From contig CM072344.1 of assembly GCA_036874045.1 (NCBI GenBank), positions 15,534,501-15,598,500 on the forward strand: a stretch of DNA of 64,000 nucleotides. The letters run 5' to 3'. Below the pieces are notes generated by a model, which worked only from the letters and a program-made list of their open reading frames with translations, did not search any database and was not told the DNA's origin. Below, piece after piece: positions 12,121-24,500 of this stretch. This stretch comes from Cymodocea nodosa (taxonomy: Eukaryota > Streptophyta > Magnoliopsida > Alismatales > Cymodoceaceae). The position numbers and the translations under genes are program-made. Within the stretch, counting starts at the first letter, position 1. Every line of letters starts with the position of its first letter.

Positions 12121-13202
12121 TATACTTCAATAGGCAAGGGCGAGCGTCAAGCGATCTTTTGGAAAATGAATTTCCAACCTAAAGGGTCAGAATTTAAATT
12201 TTAAAATGCATAAACACCTCATGACTCAAAATTTGACGAAAAAAATTTTTAATTCCGTCAGATTTCGAGTACACAAATCCCTCCTTAGTCTTGGAAAAAT
12301 TTCTATTTTCGCAACTATAGTTTTTCTTCTATTTTCGAAGCTTTTATTGTTTTTCAAGTCTTTCTTCAGCCAAATCCCTCAACTTAGATTTCAAGGACGG
12401 TGCCAAAGCAAAGAAGGAAAAGGACGTGATCTAGCTATATAATTTTGATAGTTTTCTGGAGAGTCAACTGAATTGAGATGGTGATTGAGTCAGGAGCTTC
12501 TACAATGTCAAAAATGAGCTTCTGGACGGCAATAATTTCAATTGTGTCAACATGAAGGACGTATGATGCTTTACACTACATTGGTCTTGGAGCTCACATC
12601 ACATTAACCTTTGCCTATTCCTTTGCCATACAAGCATGGATAGGGTATATGGTAAACTGATGGAGAAAAACTTGTGGTTGCCCTCTAAATGGAATCAAAT
12701 TTTGAATATTCATTTGCAGGCCTAGTGAGTGAGCATCAATGAAACATTTTAGGATTATTGTGAATTTTCAATTTGTCCAATGTTTGCCAATCTTCATGAT
12801 TATTGTGAATTTTAATTTTAGGATCTAAGAAATTCAATTCGATTTACTTCTCTTGTCAAGAATGTGGGTCTTGCATGAGTTTACTTCCTGTTTTCACAAG
12901 GATCTTTCTGTAGTCATGCTTGATTGTCTGTAATCTTTATGTAATGTAATGTAAATAACATTTCTTCATTAGATTATAATATTTGAATTTTTATAATTAT
13001 ACATTTTAAAATTTTATTATAAGAAATATAAGTTTATTGAGGTATCATTCAACTAACAAAATATGAATTTAAATAGCAAAATTAACCAATTCTTTTTACA
13101 TAATCTAATAATTTTAACTCATTCTTTATAATTTGATTATATAATTTAGTTTATGTTACATCTAGATGATAATCAACCAAATGAAACCCATGTTCTTTTG
13201 TT

Positions 13203-13530
13203 TTTACATGCAGGAACTTCATTTCTATGCATATGTTTAGAAGAAATGTTTGCTAGCTATGGTTGGAAAGCACAGTGGAATCATTTTTGTGTTTACATGC
13301 AGGAACTTCATTTCTATGCATATGTTTAGAAGAAATGTTTGCTAGCTATGGTTGGACAGTACAGTGGAATCATTTTTGTGTTTACATGCAGGAACTTCAT
13401 TTCTATGCATATGTTTAGAAGAAATGTTTGCTAGCTATGGTTGGACAGTACAGTGCAATTGTGTTTACATGCAGGAACTTCATTTCTATGCATATGTTTA
13501 GAAGAAATGGTTGGACAGTACAGTGGGATC
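13203..13530 (+). repeat. Tandem repeat, 89-bp unit, about 3.7 copies
   Basis: The block beginning tttacatgcaggaacttc starts at 13203, 13292, 13381 and 13464. The first three units are nearly identical, with single-base differences such as ggaaagcac versus ggacagtac. Unit three lacks six bases and unit four has an internal deletion removing the tgctagctat segment. High identity between units implies a recent local expansion. I find no coding function. Confidence 0.9.
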
Positions 13531-13944
13531 ATGATAAAAATAGGGTTTGGAATGCTCTACATGGTTTGATGTTAATTGGGATTTGTTGAATGGAATGGAA
13601 GTGAAATCATGAGAATCGATCGAGAAATGGTCCTTGTTTTATCTTTTATTTCTGGTGAAGATCAAGAGTTTACATGGTTTAAGGTATTATCAATCAATCA
13701 TGAGAATCGATTGCCTGGTCCATCTGTTTGATGAATGTAAAATTGGGCAATGCTCAAGGGGTTCGGATCTTACAATTTACATTTTTTTGGAGTATTTTCA
13801 CGGTAGTTGAAAGTGGAGAAATATTTCTGAAGTATTGTGCTATCAAAAGGTTTATAAAACTATCATTTGTCCAGTTATATCTTTTGAATGTTGCCCCATA
13901 AAATTAGTATCAGTAAGAAGTGTAGGTTTAGAAGAAGAGGAAGA

Positions 13945-14180
13945 TTACAAGAAATAAGTTAAAAAATGATTTTATTAAAAATTAAGTAGAAATTATATCA
14001 ATTAAAGATAAGAGAAAATCAGCTTAAATGATTTAATCAATGAATGCATTGATTGGAAGAGGAAAATTAATTAATGTAGAAAGAATTATGCGAAGTAGAG
14101 ATTAATTTAAAATTATTTACTTAGAAATTATAAGAAAAGATTTAAAATTATGTAATTAAAAAATAAAACTGATGTGATCG
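13945..14180 (+). mobile_element. Decayed LINE reverse-transcriptase 3' end (copy 1)
   Basis: Read with frame shifts, this stretch echoes the C-terminal end of a plant non-LTR reverse-transcriptase ORF, with a phrase like IIRKDLKLC near 14125-14160. The same nucleotide block recurs at 20495-20760 and 43965-44230. It is full of stop codons and not functional. Family placement (RTE-like LINE) is from memory of that motif and is moderate. Confidence 0.5.
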
Positions 14181-14439
14181 ACGTCATGTAAGGAGATTAT
14201 AATTGTGCTTGTATTTAATGTAAAGTTTATGGTGGCAAAAAGAATGAAGTCTACATTTACAGAATTTTTAAATATTTTTATTTATATATAATATGTCTAA
14301 TATTATTTTTAAAAAAATAAATAAATAAAGTTTAATGGTATAAAAGGTAATTTAAAAATTTTATATTTTTGATCGGATTTGTTTTTTATTTTTATTTTTT
14401 AAATGAGTAATTATCCACAGAAGGCTGATGTGAAAGGTG

Positions 14440-14936
14440 TGGTGTGGTGGCCGTTGTGTGGCAGGCGATAGGAGGAGGACGACGGCGAAGGCGACGGTGG
14501 CAGGGGCAGCTGTTGGGCGCTCTTCGTTCTCTCCGCCGTCCCTCTTCTCACCCTGGCCGACACTTCTCCGGAAGCAGACCGACAGCCCGCAGGCCCCAGC
14601 CACCTCTCTGTCTCTCTGTCTCTCTCTATTCTCTGCCGCTGTCTCGTTCACTCGCTAACTCTATCCGCGGTTTTGATTTGCCTCTCCTGATCCTTTTTGT
14701 GCTCCGCATTTTCGTGTGGTGTGCTGGAGTTGTGGGTTGAGGGGGAAAAGGCGTGAGGGAAGGGCTTGGTGGTTCCAGAGGACCAATCCAGAGAACGATC
14801 GTGTTTATCTTTCTTTCTCGTTTTTGGCTGAGGGAGACCGCGGATTTTAGGGGAACCAACGAGGGTTTCTTTTGCTTCGAAGGAGATAGCGGGGCAGGTG
14901 GGGCGTCGAGGATTGCTCGTTTCTTGCACCGTACTT

Positions 14937-14975
<39 letters not shown>

Positions 14976-15133
14976 GTCTCTCTCTAGGATTAGCACCCCT
15001 AGAAATAAAGCGAGGCGAGAACGAAAGTTGCTCTTTTTTGTTGGAACCACACTCACTCACTCACACACACATACACACAGAGTCTCTCTCTCTCTCTCCT
15101 GCTTTCCCTTCCTGTATCTGTTTCTCGCATCAG
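14440..15133 (+). promoter_or_regulatory. AHL promoter-proximal region and 5' leader exon with CT repeats
   Basis: Composition changes sharply to GC-rich at about 14440, followed by pyrimidine-rich leader sequence with (TC)n tracts at 14938-14971 and 15081-15098. A consensus donor, CAG|GTACCC, lies at 15133/15134, and good acceptors precede the coding ATG (15526, alternatively 15543), so a leader intron of about 400 bases is likely. CT-rich leaders of this kind are common in plant genes. The transcription start cannot be fixed from sequence alone. Confidence 0.5.
14938..14971 (+). repeat. (TC)n microsatellite in the AHL 5' leader
   Basis: An uninterrupted run of about 17 TC dinucleotides in the presumed leader exon of the AHL gene. 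Length variation here would change the mRNA leader but not the protein. Confidence 0.85.
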
Positions 15134-15547
15134 GTACCCTTTTCCAGTCCTGATCTCTTCCATCTGTTTCTTCGTGTTTGAGAGCTGGAAGATGGAAGGA
15201 TCTGAGCTTTAACTGCCATGGTTTTTTTTCATTGTTTTTCCTCTTTTCTATCAAGTGGGCCATTTTTAAGTTCTACCAAGATTTTGTCTATGAATCACTA
15301 TTTTTTTTACTTAGATAATTGGATTATATATTCCTTTGTTAGTTGCGTGGAAGCTCTTAATCATTAATATAACGTATCCTCTCAATTAAATATTCAAGTT
15401 CCTTTTGTAGCAGTCAAATCTGTTCGGAATTTTAGTACAAAAAATTCCTTTTGTTATTCTTGCGACAAAAGTTTCTCTGGGTTATGTATTTTCATCGTTG
15501 TTTATGGGGAATTTTCCGTTCTACAGTGATTAAAAACGCACAGGCCC

Positions 15548-15559
15548 ATGCATGGATGA
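15548..15559 (+). other. Minimal upstream ORF (3 codons + stop) overlapping the AHL start
   Basis: ATG CAT GGA TGA: the upstream ATG at 15548 precedes the AHL ATG at 15552 by four bases, and its stop lies just inside the coding region. Both early ATGs have weak context, whereas the in-frame ATG at 15570 (gccATGGC) is strong. Initiation may therefore favour Met7. Regulatory meaning is inferred. Confidence 0.4.
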
Positions 15560-18500
15560 GAGGGAAGCCATGGCAATGTCAGGTGCTGCATCATTTTATA
15601 TGCACCGAGGCTTTGGGGCTCCTGGATGGCAATCTGGACTTCAGGGATCTCAAGGTATCAGGTCGTTTGCTAGCCCCAACCCAAGCTTGCCGTTGCAATC
15701 TCCTGATTTTGGTGGGGACTCTGTGAATTCAGCATTTCAGGGGGGGTCCCCAGCATCGAACCCACCAAATATGGGTATTAACATGAGTAGCCAGGATCCA
15801 GTTGGTGCGCCACAAGGGGAACCTGTTAAGAAGAAGAGGGGTAGGCCGAGGAAGTATGGTCCAGATGGAAATGTGGTCTCAGGCCTGTCTTCGATCCCCT
15901 CTCCTCGGAATCCTGAGACAGGCACTGGTTTAGGATCTGTTTCAGGGCCGGGGTCACCTACACCAACACAGAAGAGGGGTAGAGGAAGGCCCCCTGGATC
16001 AGGGAAAAAACAGCAGTTGGTTTCTTACGGTAAGAAATTGTACTAAGAATTTGTCTTTTTGTCAGAATTTTCCTTATTAATTGGTTTATTATTGTGAGCA
16101 CTTCGGTTTGCTGTTATTCTATGCTTTTAGTGTAGATTTACTCATGTTGGGTTCTCAAAAGCTTTCTAAAACATGTTCTAAGTACTTGAAATAAACAAAA
16201 ATTTGCATTCGGTATGTGTCAGTCCCTATCTACAAATATAGGGATATGACTGTGAATTTTAACTTTTTCAAGGAGCCATTATTCTTGAGCTCTTTGTTAG
16301 CCAGCTCACTTTGGGATATGAACTGTATTCCCAATTAGACTTCAATTTGATTTATAATTTTTTCTTAAAAAGTTTAAGTAAATTTTAAAAAGTTTAGTTT
16401 GGCTTATGTATGTATGTAATATTAGTCCCTTATTATGAAGGTCCTCTAGATGTTATCTGGATTCAATACGTTACATGGTTTTGATCCAATTTCAGAGGAA
16501 AAGTGCCTTCTGAAGTAGTGATATTGTAGGAATTGACTTGCTTAAAGCTTTCTGTTTTTCTCTCCATGGTTATTTTTCTCGTGGTTTAGTTTTACTTCAT
16601 GAAGGTGAAGATGTAGTTGGAGATATATACACTGGTGCTAGTTTATCTCAAGAATAAACAATATTAGTTGGTCAAATATGAAATAGTTACTTAGTTCTAT
16701 GTGAATTTTTATTGTGTTTTTACTTTTTAGTGATTATTTTGTCTTTCTCCAATATATGACATGTTATGTTTATTTCAGATTAGTTAGAACTACTTTCCTT
16801 TTTGTTTCATTTGATAGATGCAGAAACATGTTTTTTGTTTTCCACCTTTTTAACAAGCAAAAAATAAAAAATTCGTCAAATGAAAAAATATATTTTGATG
16901 GCTTCTATTCCTTTTGTTTCCTTTTATCTATCTTTTTCCATAGTTTCCTAGGCACAACTAATATGCCTTTTGGTGATACATATCATATGAAGTAAAAAGT
17001 TTCTTGTAGGTGCCTACAGGAACAATTTCTTGTAGGCACCTTTTTATTAGTTTTTTAGAATGAAATCTAATTTTATGGTTAGGAGATCAAATATTAAATT
17101 TTCATTCTAGTCTTAGTTATATTGATCGTTCTTTTTCATCTAAATTTAATATTTGAAACTTGAAAGTTAGCAAACGTGCTGAAGTTTGAGACCTTTAGAT
17201 TAGAGAATGATAGTTGTTTAATTAGGTGGGAATTTCACCATGTAGATATCTAGTAACAAAATATATAAGGTTTTTTCCTTCCATGTAATTATCTGTAAAA
17301 AAGAAGGATGCTTAAATCATGTTGTGTGTAAAGACTTAAAAGGATGCTACCTTTTATTAGTGGAATTAAAGCATTGATTGTTGCATTTCTACATGAAATT
17401 AAATGGGATTTTTATATGCGAAGGTAGGTTTTCTGTGTGCTTCATAGTTATCTAGTTGTTAAGACACTCAAACATTAGCTTAGGGCACATTGGATGCCTA
17501 GGCACCTCAGCAACACCTTTCGAATTCAACTGTTTTCACATTAGCCAAAGCTCTCGTAGTAGCTACTACGAGAGCTTTGGTGTCGAAAGCATTAGCTTTG
17601 AATTTCAACACCTTTGGTTTTTTGTGTCACATTGGTGGAAAATTGGTCAAAACAAGGATGTCGACAAAAAGAAAGGCTAACATGTAGGAATTTTGGTGTA
17701 AAACTTTAGGGAAAGCTTAATTAAGCAATAATACTTATTCAAGAATATTTCAATTATTTTTTATATATTTACAACAAAATCCAACAATATCTAAAATATT
17801 TTTTTTATGGTTATGACATAAATAGTATCACATATATTTGAAAATAATGTGTTAAAATTTTTTAAATTGCACATTTAATGTCTCATAAATAAGAATAAAA
17901 ATAATACTAACCTCATTAAAGATCAATACCATGTATAATGCCTTACATAAAATGCTTATCTTGTTTGTTTTAGTGGGCCATGTTATGTCATCTTAACATT
18001 TCTTGTTAAATCATTTGTTGGAGGCTGAATTGATTGATCTGGTGAAATGATTAATCAATCCAGTGATGGTTTCTCACGGAAGCTTTCACTGAAGCCTTTG
18101 CCAAAGACTTCTCTAGCGATGGGTTCTACTAACTGCTGAAGGCTTCACTGAAAGGTGGTTTTGTTGCTGTCAAGTTGAGTAACTCATTAGGGTTTTTAGG
18201 TGAAGGGGGAGGTTGGAAGGGACGAAGTGGACAAGAGAGGGAGGGTGAATTGGTGAAGCACGTGAGAGGAAAAGGGAAAAAAGGGAAAGAAAAAAAGGAA
18301 AAGTAAAATAGAAAGAGAAAAAAAAAGAAAGAAGAAACATGTCTAAAAAATAAGAAAAAAGAGGAAGAGAAAGGGAAAAAGAAAATAAAGAGAAAGAAGG
18401 GAAAACAAAAAAAAATGAAAAATTATTACATAAAAAATGATGGAAGTATTAAAAAATCACAAAAGTCTTATTTTTTTAATTTTTTAAAAAAGTATTTTGC

Positions 18501-21500
18501 TTATGAATATCATTCCTGTTCTACTTATCCCTTGTATTCTCACTAATTTTATTTTCTACATTTTCAATTTATTCATGCGAGATTTTTTAAAAAGATATTA
18601 ATTACATTATAGGAATAATAATTTATACTCTAAATATGGTAATGAGAAAATGGGCCTAACATTATGTATCTCCTAGGTTTACCTACATCGTTTCCAATGT
18701 GGGACTTTTCATGATAGATGGTATTGATGGGTTTAGGTAATGGATGTATAAATCTATTGCACTCGTTGAGGAGGTTGGTAAGAAGGTTGATGTGAACATT
18801 GATAGGGTATGAATGATGGTAAGGAGTTTGTGATAAGGTTGTTCAAGTGTTTGTTCTTAATGTTTTGCAACTGGTGATTGTGCATGATTGAAGATGGAGC
18901 TTAAATCCTAATTGGCTTGGTCAAATTGACTTGGAGGGAGATCATAAGGATATTCCATTTTTTGTTCATTTATTTGTTAGAATAGTAATGTGATGGTCTA
19001 TACGAATTTATTCATAAGATCCATAGTCATAAGGGTCATTAATGTTAAAAGAATCAAAGGATTCCTAAACATGCTTTCTTGTATGCCTACCTACTGGAAT
19101 AATCTTCATCACTTGATGTGTCATTGTGATTTCTCTTTCTATAATGTAATGACAAGTTTTTATGTCTTGAAGGGTATTAGATTCTATGATCATCATCTTG
19201 TGTGGCATGTGTGAATCACCTATTGTAATTGGGCTAAGTGGCCTTATTAACTTTCTTTGTGGTTCATCATGTGTTGGTTATGTTGCATACCCACCATTAT
19301 TGCCTTTGTTGTCATCATATTAATTATTGTTTTTGTGATTATTTAGAATCCTCATATGAGGATTATAACCTTTTGCGACATCATTGTCACCACTACCACC
19401 AGCCAAGTATGTGATTCTAAATGTATTTTAGCATCACTGTCACAAGACTTACTACTATCACTTAAGTTTAGAGTATTGCCTTGTGAACTATCTAATGCAT
19501 TCTTGTATTCTTTGGCATTATTTCCCTTTCCCTGGTAATTTTGGAATCTAGTCTACCGTCTTCCTCATAAACAATTGACTCCCTATCTTTTTTTCCAATC
19601 AATTAGCAATTGGATCTTCTTCAGTTAAATTAGTATATATGTAAAAAAACAAGATCAATTCAAAGGGAACTAGTACTTCTCCTTCTCTTATATATTTCTC
19701 TTTTTCTCTTGGGTTTGCATCTCAAGAGCTCAATCACCTACAATAGATCCAAGGCATAACTTTTTTGAGAAAGTAACATGCTCCCCTTGGAGTATGCAAG
19801 CTCAATGCATGGGAAATAGGATGCCTTACTCATGTCCTTGTTAACAAAATGTGTCTTAAGATATTCCCTTGTCTTTGAAATGTCTATTGAACAACTTCTT
19901 GTTACAAGGATATCATCAACATACATTGCAATAATGACACTTTTTGGTATAGATCTATAAAACATTGAATGATCAACAGCATATCTCTTAAATCCTCTCT
20001 ACTCCACTATTCTGCTGAATTTTTCAAACCAGACTTGTAGGCTTTCCCTTATTACCTTTTGTTGTGTTTAAATCTTTGTTGTTAAGAATTTTTCTATAAT
20101 TATAATTATTATATAAACAAGCAAAAAGGGATGAGTTATTGTTATTGGAGGGTTTTTCAATTTTCCATTCTTGATTAGGTTTGTTGTAGAGGACTTGTGA
20201 TACTAATCAATATACATTATTGTTACTCATCTTACTTCTTGGAAACATGTCATTACTTGCTTGTGTTGTTGATAGTGGTGGATTTACTATATTGTAAGGT
20301 GGGTCATATGACCTCCCACAAATTTCAAAAGAACCCTTAATAGATGTAAATACATAGATTTTATTGCACCACTTAATAAAATTATTTGAACCTACCCTAT
20401 GTATGAGTATATGACATTTGGCAAAAAATATTAATTGAATCAATGAAAAAAAGAAAAAAGAAAAATGTGTTGTTGAGATGTGTATGCTTTGATGGATGGG
20501 TGGTAATAATATAAGAGATAAGTTAAAAATGATTTAATTAGGAATACAGTAGGAGTTGCACCTATTGAAGATAAGATAATAGAAAATCGGCTTAGTTAGT
20601 TTGGTCATATCCATTTTAGACTAAGGAATGTATTAATTAGGAGAGGAGAATTAATTAATGCAAAAAATTAAAGAAGTAGAGGTAGACTTAAAGCTATTTG
20701 GTTAAGAATTATAAGAAAAGATTTAAATTTATGTAATATAACAGAAAATTGAATGATAGAGCCTTGTTTGTATGCCTAGAAAGTGATAGAAAGGAAGGCC
20801 AAGAATCTAGAGAAATTTATGAGAATGGAAAGTGAATGTAAGTTAGGGATTTAAAGGAATTTGAAATTGACATACCATATTTTCAGAATTGATATACTGT
20901 TTATAAAAATGGTATATTGATGTCTGTGTAGATGGTAGGGTTAGAATTCTTTGGTATACCATTTACAAAAGTGGTATTTAAATCATATATTGTAATTGAC
21001 TTGCAGCCTAACTAAATTTAAGAGGGGAGGTTACATGAGATTTCAAGCTTTTTGTAGGGGGGACGAAGGAAATTTTGGACGTTTCAGTTTTTTTTATAAC
21101 AGAAAGTGAAGAAATCATTTTCTAAACTTGTTGTATAAATGCTGGGAAAGTTAGGAATTACTTTTTGTTACCTTTTGGATGCACAAATACTCTACAGATA
21201 GAAATATTTGGAAGAAAAATATTCATGTGCCTAATCTTATGTAGTGAGATTATAACTTGGATTGTTGTTTTTGTACTGAAAAAAAAATCAAAAAAGAAAA
21301 CAATTTGGATTTCATATAAAATTCACATAAACAAAGAAAAGAATTGTGCATTGTGCCCTGTCCTTTTGACCCTCATTTGTTTTTTCTCTATAATATGCTG
21401 CCATCATTGCCACTTCTCTCAAAAAATGGAATTGCAACTGATTGTTGTTACAACCTCATCTTCTTGCCACATTCAATACATCTGCAACAAATGTTGACCC

Positions 21501-24500
21501 CCATGACCCTTCTTCATTGTCTTCTTCTCCTAACACTGGAACCTTATTATACCACACTTGTTGGTTTGCCAACATTTGCTGCTTACCATGCTTCCTACAT
21601 CTCCTTGCAGGGCTACAACCCCCATCTAACCTTGATCCCTCCACTGCAACTAGTGATTGCTTTTCTTCCTTGTTAGGCATGCCAGTTATCAACTCACCAA
21701 TACCTTGTTCAAAAGCATTCTAAGTACCCAAGACTATATGCATTTATGAGCAAATCATTCTAAGCATTCTTCAATTGTCACTGAGGCAACTAGCATTGTA
21801 AGTGGGAGTGACTTTTTTCTTTTCAGTCGTGTATTTGTTTCTGTTACTTTTGTCTCAAGAGCACAATATTCAGCCATTTGACATACGTAACCTGCTCTTC
21901 ATGATTTTCTGGCTCTGTCATTGGGTGTTATACTTTTAATCCCTTCTGTGCCCTTTCCAAACCAAGAGAATGAACAGTTAATGGTATCATATATTACCAT
22001 ATAATTCTATTATGCTGCATCAATCTTCGGTTGTACATTGAGGAAGGATATTTTGATCATTATTTATATTGTTCTCATTATGTTAGTGATTACTCTATGC
22101 ATGGTATCCATCACCTGGCTAGTTTTGAACCTGGAAACTTGAATTATAATGTTGGGTCTTTTCCATTACTCAGATAATTGGCATCTTGAATTTTGCAGAA
22201 TTTCGTTAACAATTTTTAAGTAATAGTTTTTCTTTGTTTGTATCTTTTCTCTCTGTTTACTCTGAGTTATAGAATACCAACTTTATTCAAGTGTCTTGTT
22301 CTGAATGGTTAATTTATTTTATCAGGTGGAATGATCTCCTCCTCTGCTGGAATAGGATTCACTCCACATATTATATCAGTTTCAGCAGGCGAGGTATGAT
22401 ACTATCTTTCCTCATTCTTACATGTCATGTATGTGGAAAAGACAAAATCAGTGCAAGACTCATTCTTCCATGTCTCTATGCATGCATCTAATATGTCAAG
22501 ATGACAGATGCATGATCTGTCTTAATGCCTTATATTATTTGCTTCTTTCATTGCCATGTAGCAACACTATTCCTCTTGTGATATCATAATGTTGTTGACT
22601 TCTTTATGTCAAATGATTTCTTTGACTTAGGTATTTTGTCTTTCAGGACATTGCTGCAAAAATAATGTCCTTTTCTCAGCAAGGGCCAAGAGCTGTTTGT
22701 ATCTTATCTGCAAGTGGTTCTGTATCAATGGTGGCTCTTCGCCAATCTCCCAGTGGTACTGTGACTTTTGAGGTGATGACTGTTACATGCCTTTCACTCT
22801 CTCGACTCACCTCTAATTTTTTATCAGCTAATAAAAGAAAATTACCCATCAAATCAAGTAGGTTTCTAGAGATGCCAACTACGTTTCATTTGTCCGGTGA
22901 ATAAAAATTTTATATCATTTTACAGTATGGTGGAAGCAAGGTTAATGAGATGGAAGGTAGTCTTGGGCGCCTTGAATGCCTGGGTTTGTAGGCAGGCACG
23001 TAGGTGGTGCCAGGCACTCATTAATATATATATATTTATTTTAGAATATGTATTTGATTAGTTATATATATTTTATGTTTACTAATAATGAAAAATACAT
23101 AAATAAATAGTGTAAACTAACTTATAAAAATGTGTAACAATATGATGTTTAAACTTCACAACTTATAAATTAACTTGTAATAAAAGTCAATGCACAATAA
23201 CAAAATAAGATGTACAAAGTCTAAATGATACTAAAGAAGATCTTACATAATATTGAATCTTTCTTGGATCTCTAAAGATCCAACAAAGATCCCATTGAGT
23301 CATATAAGGCGTCAGGCATATGTGAGCAAAAAGCCCAGAAAACGCCTAGGTGCCTAGGCATCTAACAATTATGGGTGGAGGTCCAAAATCCTGTGGAGAA
23401 TAATAATTGGATTCATGTTCAGCATGCATGGCTACCAAGTGTTGACTAATAATAGTTGGATGTTTCAAAAATTTCCATGTAGGCCTGCATATGATATGAT
23501 CTCTTGAAGTTCATATTTCTCATGATTGCAAGTTTCTTAATTTTCTTATGTTATCCTAATGACAAGTGAGATATCACAGATGTTTGATGAAACAGATCCT
23601 TTGTAGCTTTGTAGTTTTCTGTACTTGAGCTGAGGAATGAGCACATTATGGTGCTAAGGAAATTTAAACCAATTTTTTTCTGTGTAGGGGCATTATGAAA
23701 TACTTTCGTTATCAGGCACATATGTGGTCAGTGACAATGGTGGACCACATAGGCGAAATGGTGGTCTTAGTGTGTGCCTCTCGGGAACAGATGGATATTT
23801 AATTGGTGGTGGTGTTGGTGGAGTGCTTATTGCAGCTAGCCAAGTGCAGGTTATCTTTTAAATAAACTTATTGGCATGACAATCCCAATAGAAATTAGCT
23901 GCAACTACTTGGAATAAACTGTAGAATATTCAATGAAATAAAATTTAGCATGCTTTGATTTTTACAGGGAATATATACAAAAGCTCTATTTAGTCTAGCA
24001 ATATTTTTTAAAACATTTTGCATTCTTTCCATAATCTGCAGTACATGAATTATTCAGTCAAGCCGTGCATGTGGCTTGTTTGGTGAAAAGCTCCATTCAC
24101 CATTGTCGCATGTTTGTGGTGGTCAGAATTTACTTTGAACTGCTTGCCACATTTCTTATTGTTTTGTTGTTATATATTATATTTGAGTTAAGTTTTACAT
24201 TTTGTTTACTGAAATTCTTGCTTGTTTTAATCTTTCCATTTGAAGAACAAGAACACTGTAAAATTTCATAAAAAAATAAGTGTGTAATCGATGGATGTCA
24301 TTCTGCTTTATATCTCAATTTGACATGTTGAGGGTTCATTTCATATCATTATGACTTATAGCTTGATCTTTGTCATGTCTAGACAACAACAATTTGTATC
24401 TGTTCTGTTTCACATCTTTTTGAAAACCATAGCAGGGTTGCTACCGATCTAAACATTATTTAAATTAATTCTTATTTCTAGCCTTTGCTATTGGTTGTCT

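Larger units (their letters stand above)
9939..14400. other. PPR 3' flank and long AT-rich intergenic region
   Basis: The PPR 3' untranslated region probably runs through the first few hundred bases. Beyond it I see no gene. The region contains an almost purely A/T island at about 11560-12120, an 89-bp tandem repeat (13203-13530) and a decayed LINE end (13945-14180), each described separately. Short open frames at 10640 and 12206 have no recognisable features. Confidence 0.5.
16030..22325. other. AHL intron 1 (6.3 kb) with transposon relics
   Basis: The intron starts GTAAGA and ends ATCAG. It contains two hairpins (17009-17040 and the perfect palindrome 17545-17580), a purine-rich tract around 18255-18420, a copia reverse-transcriptase relic on the opposite strand (19738-20050) and a LINE relic (20495-20760). 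Short open frames at 16714, 17456, 18990 and 21165 look like chance and match nothing I recognise. Confidence 0.7.

Noticed and set aside
14361..15263. Several frames on both strands in the GC- and CT-rich region before the AHL gene
   Set aside because: Low-complexity translation of the AHL promoter/leader; no domain recognisable.
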